From Cyclobacteriaceae bacterium (GTDB lineage: Bacteria; Bacteroidota; Bacteroidia; Cytophagales; Cyclobacteriaceae): a DNA stretch of 32,298 nucleotides. The position numbers were made by a program, and so were the translations under genes. Each line of letters starts with the position of its first letter. Position 1 is the first letter of the stretch. Shown piece by piece: positions 1-9,000 of the stretch. Below the pieces are notes generated by a model. The model worked only from the letters and a program-made list of their open reading frames with translations. It was not told where the DNA came from and did not search any database. The stretch is from positions 1-32,298 of the forward strand of contig JAEUUD010000018.1 of the NCBI GenBank assembly GCA_016787625.1, in the 5' to 3' direction.

Positions 1-3000
1 TGTCTTGTTAAACGTGGCATTAAGGGTAGCGCCATGTGAAGTCAGGTTGGTAATGGATGGATCACCTGCGGTAGCGTTAACCCCCGCATAGCCAATGGTA
101 CTTCCTCCAAGGAGTTTCGGAGCAAGGTTATCACTGGTCCTGAAATAGAGCGTACCTGAGTAAGTAATACCTGCAAACACGTTCTTGTTTACATCCATGA
201 TACCCTTGTTGGTCGTTCCCGGAGTAGGAGGGATACCATTAAAAGACCCTGGCTCAATGGTGATGTAATAGCGTTTGCCTGGCTGCAGGAAGCCGCCTGG
301 AATATTAAACCGGATAGGCTTGGCTGGAATATCAGTACCAACCAGGTCATAGATGCTTGCAGGATCGGTTGCTGCAAGTGTTGCAGAAGGGCCAGGCGTT
401 CCATTGATGTCCTCAGTCAATTTGATGACCCCATCCAGCGTAAAGACCGGAACGGTGAACGTCAATTCAATGATGGATTGGGTTGCATCAACATTATCCT
501 GACCTAAGTAAGGGTATGAGCTAACCAGGGTAGGAGGTTGAATCGAAGCGAAATTGTAAGTATCACTCTGAACGGTGGCTGTCTGACTTCCAACGACGAG
601 TGGACCTTGGTTAGCCACGACAATGTTGGACTGTGTTGCTGTTCCGGAACCGTTGTCTACAACGGATATCTGGATAGGAGGAGTGGATCCATTGACAAGG
701 GAACTAACATCGGCGACCAGGAAATACGTGTATCCGTTTACCGGGGATAAATTGAAATCCCGTGGTGTGATAAAGCTTGCGGTTATCGTGGTTGTGCCAA
801 TCGTCAGAGGTGCTGCAATACCCGCGGTAACAATGTCTTGTGCAAGAGGATCATAAGTACCAGAGAGGGACTCAATAATCCGGGGGTTAAGGAATGTGGT
901 TCCAAAAGGCACTGAGAAGTCGATCGTAAACGATGTCATCCTCGGTTCACTCGTAGGGGATGTAATGTTGTAAGCCGATTGGAATCGTATCCCGAAGATG
1001 GCTTGTCCCTGTGTACCCGCCTGCAACGTAGATGAGTTTCCGGCTCCCGCTGGTACACCGCCAAGACCTCCATCGAATCGTGTACCGGTCACACTAATGA
1101 CGTCAACGTGCTCGCATGCATTAGGTCCTACAGTCGGACTGTTAAGTCCGGCGGCAGTGACGTTTAGTGTTCCATTTCCAACACTACCATACTGAATGAG
1201 GCCACCCATATCCAACTCACCTGCAACGAAAGTAAATGTTCCATTGACAGAAGCGGGATTGGGGGTTTGTGAGCTGACGAAGGCCGTAATTCCATTAAAA
1301 TCCGTATCGACAATAGCATTAGCATCGCGGGCCTGCACTACGCCAGCAGCAACAGATTCGTTGACACCAGCAAAGTCCGCTGGTTGCGTTGTAAAGTCGA
1401 GGGTCGTGGCAACGACATTAGCCAGGTTTACGCCAAGCGGAGCTTGTAGCCCTGGTAGAGGTACACCTGCCAACTCTCCTGAACCGGTTCTGAACTGTGA
1501 GCCTGCTCCGGCAGTTGCACCCACAACACTCATGCGAAGCAGGGTCTTGTCAATGATGGTTGCTGCCGTATTATTAAAGCTTACCCGCACGCTGACAATG
1601 GTTGTTCCATCATCCGGTGCAACAATGTTGAGACCACTAAATGTGATTTGCCCAGCAGTCACGTCGCCAGGGGTCACGACCAGTTCAGCAATTTCAGTGG
1701 CTCCAGCGAACCCGCTGTTATAAAGAGCGATGTTGCGGATATGCCCGAGGGTTGATGCATCCACTGCATTGGCAATGCGCAATGTGATGGATGTCATTGT
1801 CGTGGCTGACGCATCGAAGTCATTCGAGATAAAGTCGGCATCACCGTCCGAGAGGAGGATACGACCAATTTCATAACTACCCGTTCCACTTAAAATATCA
1901 GCAGGTGCAATACCAGGGGTAGTACCCGTTGCCTGATAATTAATATAGCCGATGTTTGGTGAGAAGGTGTAAGCAGGGTCACCCTTCACACGAGATTCAT
2001 TGGCAGATTGGATGGTGATGGTGGGTGAGGTTCCGCAGATAATGTTATTGACACCACAAACCACACCAGGTCCCGTGCCTGACTTAACTGTAAGAGCTAC
2101 GTTATTTCCATTGGCCCCGGAGACGAACCTAAAATTGGAAGCAAAACCAAGGAGGCCGGCAGCAAAGGCATCTGTATTGACTACTGGCTGGTTAAGCATT
2201 CCTGCTGAGCCCGTTGTGAAGTTGGAGACCTCACGAACCACACCGTTATATCCCAGGTCACGGTTGCCATTGGCGTCAATGGCTTCCAGCGCCACGCCTG
2301 AATAGTCCGTATTAAGACTGGCAAAAGTGGGCACCGTCGGAGAGGTGAAATTCAACGCCGTAGCGAGGACAGACACCTGGTTGTTTGTACCTGATGTTAC
2401 TGTCTGGAGCGGCGTCAGGAGGATGGCTGTACTGTTTGCTGCCAGTGTAATATTGGAACTCGTTGATATTTGCGATATCTGGAATTCAAATCTTCTGCCA
2501 TCGATTGTTGCCTTAAGTGCAGGCGACATATTTGACCGTAAGAATATTCTGAGTGTATACGTTTTTGATGCGTTATCATCGATCCAACCGAGTTGGGTAT
2601 TCGATCCATTGGGAATACCACCGAAAGTAATCGAGTTGGTACCGATTGCTGAGGCAAACATGGTGTTGGTACCATCCGTGAGGACTGCGCCACCTGAGAC
2701 AGCATCGGCAAGGACTTGAGACCAGTCAGCGATATTGTCGTTCGCTGTATTCTCATTGATAACAATTTGTGAAATCAATGTAGGCAGACCATCATTCTGG
2801 GGGCCTGGTGTTCCACCGGGATCATCATTGACATTGAAGCTAAAGACGGCAACATTGCCGCCGAGGGTAGTGGCTAGTGAAGAAATCGTTGCTGGTGCTC
2901 CAGCTGGTCCTGTAATGGTCGTCGCCACACCCGGTTGTACTACTACAGGGTTACTGATCACGCTGGTCAATCCTGGGGCGGTAAGTGTAATCGTGCCATT

Positions 3001-6000
3001 ACCGGTTTGCAGATACTGGAAGGCAGTGTTAAAGGTGAACACGCCACTCACAGGTGTTATGAATATCGAGGGAGATACCGTAAGAGCTGTATTGATTGTC
3101 GCAGCTGAAACATAATCTACGTCAACATTTGACAAGGCGTCCTGAGCACGGGCAACGGGTACCAACTGCTGCAAATTGATGTTCTTCACAGGCAGCAATG
3201 GCGAGGTCAAGTCCTGCGTAAAGAACAACAACGTTGCAGTTACTTCAATCCTGTTATTGTCACCAGTTGTCGGTGTAACAGCGCCTCCGGCGTTCGCCGC
3301 CGCAAAGGCTGAATTTGTAGCAACGGTCGCTGTGTTGTTGATGGCTATGGAGAACTGGAGGTTATCCGTTACTGAAGCGTTGAAACTGACGCGGACAGTG
3401 AAGCTGATAGATCCGTTATCCGGCGCAGAAACATTGAGTCCGGAGAACGAAACGAGTTGTGTTGACACAGCCTGTTCACTCACTCCCGTTAGTTGGGTAG
3501 TACCTGCGGCATCGAACAAGGCAATCCTTCGGATCAAACCGAAGTTGGTTCCAAGATCGAGTGTGAGGTTGGTGAGTACGGTAGGGAATGCATCCGCATC
3601 GGGTGAGCCTCCACCATCCTGAATGTCAAATCGTGCAACCTCAATGCTTGTTCCGGAATTCACAATGTCTGAAGCCTCCTGATGTGAGTGATATGGAATG
3701 TTGGTCGGGATTGTGAATCCTGCATTGACTATGATGTTGGATGTAGCGATAGGCGCCAATATGCTGAAGGTGCTGCTTGGTCCAGTCGTGGTAAGTACTG
3801 GAAGCGTGGATGTAGCAGAAATGGTTCTACCTGCCTGTGCGACAGAATGCGAAAGCCCAGGGAAAGTTGCCAAACCATTGATCGCTCCAACAACGACAGG
3901 GCTACCTGTCAAGGTACCTGTCGATGTAATCGAAATGCTGGATGCATTGTCAAGGTCACGATTGTCCAACGGGTCAGTAGCTTCAACAGTCACTGAAGGT
4001 GTCATCGCTACGTTGATAAACGCATTGGTAGGTCCTTGAACAAAGAGGAGCTTGGTTGCGGTAACCTCAATTCGGTTGATGTCCAACGTGGTTGAAGACA
4101 CGGCTCCACCGGCATTGGGAAATTGGAATGTCGAGTTGATCGCCTGCGCAGTGGCAGAATTAACTGTGATCGAAAACTGTTGATTGTCAGTTACTGGATC
4201 CTGGAAGCTCACCCTTACGGTGAAGCTGATGTTTCCGTTGTCAGGCGCGGTAAGGGTCAGCCCTGAGAATGCAACAAGTTGTGCAGCGACAGCTTGTTCG
4301 GCCACGCCTGTGAGCTGAGTAGTTCCTGCTGCATCAAACAAGGCAATTCGCCTGATCAGACCAAAGTTGGTACCTAAATCAAGGGTGAGGTTGGTAAGGA
4401 CGGTAGGGAAGTTGTCAGGGTCAGCGGCACCACCGCCATCCTGCACGTCAAACCTGGCAACATTGAGACTGGTTCCAGAGTTGACGATATCCGTTGCTTC
4501 CTGGAAATTGTTGTACGCTATGTTGGAGTTGTAGATAAAGGAGGTATTGGCGATAATGTTGCTGACACTTGAAGGTGGCAGAACAGTGAATGTACTGCTG
4601 GCTCCCGTGCCAACAAGAACCGGGCCTGATGCTGTAGCTGATAATGTTCGGCCAAGCTGAGACACGGAGTGAGCAAGGGTAGAGAAGGTGGCCAATCCGT
4701 TGATAGCGGCAACAACGACAGGGCTGCCTGTCAGTGTACCTGTAGATGTCATGGAGATGGAAGAGGCATTATCAAGGTCTCTGCTTCCAAGAATGTCAAC
4801 AGATTCCACAGTGACTGCGGGGGACATGGAGACGTTGATGAAGGTGTTCGAAGGACCTTGCAGGAACTGCAATCTTGTTGCAGTAACCTCAACACGATTG
4901 TTATCACCTGCAGTTGAGGTAGATGCGCCGCCCGCACTGGCATTAGCAAAAGCTGATCCGATACCGGAGGCAGTAGCTGAAGTTACGGTGAATGAGAATT
5001 GGAGATTATCCGTAACAGGAGCGTTGAAACTCACGCGAACCGAGAATGGTATCGAGCTGTCATCTCCTGCAGCCAAGCTTAAGCCGCTGAAAGAGACCAA
5101 CTGGCCTCCGACGGTCTGCTCGTTAATGCCAATGGTTGTCAATTCCGTGGTCCCGGCACCATCAAATAGAGAAATTCGCCGAATGAGACTGAAGTTAGGA
5201 CCCAAATCGAGGGTCAGGTTTGTCAGCACCGTCGGCAGCGCATCTGGATCTACAGGCGCAACACCACCATCACGAAGGATAAACTGGGCAGCGACAAGGC
5301 TGCTGGGGCCGCTGGTGATGTTGATCGATTCCTGGAAGTTGTCGTACGCAATGTTTGAAGGATAAACGAATCCTGTATTCACCGCTATGTCGGAGCCGTC
5401 TGAGATGCCAAAGGTTGTACTGGCTCCGGTCGTTGTCAACACGGGACCAGTAGATGTTGCTGTCAAAGTCAAGCCGGCGCCAGCCACTGTATGAACCAGG
5501 GTAGAGAAGGAGGCAAGACCGTTGACCGCACCTGAGTTTACAGGAGCACCGGTCAGGGTACCTGTTGATGTAATGGAAACGGTGGACGTATTGTCAAGAT
5601 CACGATTATCCAACGCGTCAACTGCTTCGACCGTAACAGCCGGAGACATATTCAGGTTGGCAAATGTGCTTGTCGGACCCTGAACAAACAGCAACTTCGT
5701 TGCTGTTACTTCAATTCGGTTATTATCAAGTGCTGTTGAAGATACGGCTCCACCGGCAGTTGCCGTTGTAAAGGCGGAGTTGATGGTCTGTGTCGCTGTA
5801 TTACTTACCGTAAACGAAATCTGCTGATTGTCTATGACGGGGTCATTGAAGCTCACACGAACAGAGAATGTAGTAGAGCCATTGTCTGCCGCAGAAATAT
5901 TGAGCCCTGAGAAGGAAACAATCTGAGAACTTACTGCTTGCTCGTTGGTACCAGTCAATTCAGTTGTACCAGCAGCATCGTAGAGTGCAATCCTCCTGAT

Positions 6001-9000
6001 ATATGCAAAGTTGGGACCCAGGTCCAATGACAAATTGGTCATCACGGTCGGGAAGGGGTCACCGTCGGCGGCACCACCACCGTCCTGTACGTCAAACTTT
6101 GCTACGACAAGGCTTGTTCCAGAATTGATAATGTTGCTTGCTTCCTGGTGTGTATCGTAAGGAATATTGGAAGGATATGCAAAGCCTGTGTTGGCAATGA
6201 TATTAGAAGCGTTGCTGGGAGGGAAGATGTCAAACGGCGCACTGCTGGGTGAGGCTGTAAGTGCAGGTCCTGTTGCAGTCGCTGATAAAGTTAATCCAGA
6301 ACCGGCCACTGAATGAGCCAGTGTGGAGAACGAAGCCAGGCCAGATGAAGCTGTTGCGCTTACTGGTGAACCCGTCAATGTACCTGAAGATGTAATTGAT
6401 ACTGACGAACCATTGTCGAGATCTCTGTTATCCAGCGCATCAACAGCCTCTACTGTTGTAAGGGCCATTGCCGTGTTGATGTAGGCATCGGTAGGCTCCG
6501 TGGCAAACAAGAGTTTGGTTGCAGTAACCTCGATGCGGTTATTATCGCCTGTGACAGACGTTGTAGCACTTCCTGCGCTTGCAGAAGAGAATACCGACCC
6601 CGTTGCTGTGGCAGAGGTTACGGTAAACGAGAATTGCAAATTATCGGTAACAGGATCCTGGAAGCTGACGCGCACGGAGAATGTTATGGTTCCATTGTCG
6701 GGAGCCGCAATGGAGAGCCCGGAGAAAGCAACTGTTTGACTACTTACAGCCTGCTCGTTGGTTCCGGTCAATTCGGTTGTACCGGTTCCATCGTAAAGCG
6801 CAATCCTGCGGATGAGGGCAAAGTTTGGTCCAAGATCCAGGGTCAGGTTGGTCATGGTGGTGGCAAGTGCATCACCGTCTGTGGTTCCGCTACCGTCACG
6901 AATATCAAACTTGGCTACGACCAGGCTGGTCGCTGAGTTTACGATGTTGGCAGGAGCCTGATGTTGGTCGTAGGGAATATTGGTCGGATAGGTAAACGCT
7001 GCATTAACAATAATGTCAGAACCAGGTGCAACAACGTCAAACGTACTACTGTTTCCTGTTGCTGTTAGAGGACCACCGTCATCTCCTGACAATGTCCTTC
7101 CTGTTGCCAGGGCGGAATGCGATACAGCGGGGAATGTTGCCAATCCGGCTACTGCAGCCACAGAACCTTGGGAGTTCGGCGTTCCTGTTGAGGTGAGGGT
7201 GATGTTGGATGTGTTGTCAAGGTCACGGTTGTCATTGGCATCCACAGACTCGATCGTAACAGCAGGAGTCATGGCACTTCCCTGGAATACAGTCGCTGGT
7301 GGTTGCTGTACGAAAAGGAGTTTGGTGGCTGTTACTTCAATCCGGTTGTTGTCACCGGCTGTTGAAGTGACGGCGCCGCCAGCATTGGCTGCCGCGAATG
7401 TTGATCCGGTAGCCGTTGCTGCATTGATACCCACGGAGAATTGGGTATTATCTGTAACGGTAGTAAGGAAGCTTACCCGGACTGAGAAACTAACCGTTCC
7501 GTCATCAGTGGCGGCTAATCCCAGGGCCCCGGAGAATGCGGGGAATTGAGTACCTCCGGCCACTTCAGATGTTCCGCCCAGTTGGGTCGTTCCTGCTGCA
7601 TTGAACAAGGCGATCCTTCTGAACATGGCAAAGTTGGGGCCCATGTCGAGGGTAATGTTCGTAACCGTTGTGGCAGAACCGCCGGGGTCATTGACACCGC
7701 CGCCATCCCTCACATCAAATCTTGCCACAACGATACTCGTACCTGAGTTGACAATGTCAGCAGCCTGGTGCGACGCATAGGGAATATTGGTAGGTATGGT
7801 AAAGCCAGAATTGACAATAATGTCGGATCCTGCTGATATAAAAAAGGTTGAACTGGGTCCAACACCAGTCAATGCGGGACTTGTCGCTGTGGCAGAAAGG
7901 GTTAGCCCGGTTCCGGCGGCAGAATGTTGCAAGCCTCCAAATGAAGCGAGGCCTGAAGCGGCCGACACAGTCACCGGAGTGCCGGTAAGTGTTCCTGTTG
8001 AGGTAACGGCTACGCTGGATGTGTTGTCAAGATCCCGATTGTCGAGTGCATCGACAGCTTCGATCGTTACAGCAGGCGACATGTTGACATTGATGAATGC
8101 GTTGGATGGCTGCTGGACAAAGAGAAGTTTGGTAGCGGTAACCTCAATGCGGTTGATATCTCCTGTGGTTGATGTGACTGCTCCACCGGCAGTAGGTAAG
8201 GTGAATTGAGAATTAGCCGCCTGAGATGTTGCACCGGTTACGGTAAGCGAGAATTGAAGATTGTCTGTGATGGGGTCAGCAAAACTGGCCCTTACAGTGA
8301 ATGACGTTGTGCCTCCATCTGGAGCAGAAAGGGAAAGTCCAGAAAAGACTGCTGTGGCGCCTCCTACAACTTCAGATGTTCCGGTTAATTGAGTGGTTCC
8401 TGCTGCATCGAACAGGGCAATCCTTCTGATGACGCCAAAGTTGGCTCCGAGATTCAGCGTAAGTCCGGTGAGTATCGTAGGCAGCGCATCAGCATCGGCT
8501 GCCCCGCTTCCATCCCTCAGATCAAATTGAGCAACCACAAGGCTGGTACCGGAATTGACAATATCCGTTGCCTCCTGGTAGTTGTCGTACGGGATGTTGG
8601 AAGTGTAGGTAAAGCCTGTGTTGGCAATGATGTCAGATGTACCTGTGACATTAAATGTAGGGCTGGGTCCTACGGCGGTAAGGGCAGGGGAAGTAGCTGT
8701 TGCCGAAAGTGTGCGTCCTGTTTGAGCAACGGTGTGGGTCAATGTACTGAAAGTAGCAAGACCGCTGGTTGCTGCGAGGGTGACCGGTGTACCTGTAAGG
8801 GTACCGGTAGAAGTAACGGCGATGGTCGATCCGTTGTCAAGGTCACGGTTGTCGAGGGCATCGACGGCTTCAATGGTGACATCCGGTGACATGGCAGCAT
8901 TGGCTTCCACGTTGCTGGGCCCCTGAGCAAAGAGGAGCCTGGTGGCTGTCACCTCGATGCGGTTATTGTCGCCCGCTGTAGACGTTGTTGCGCCGCCTGC

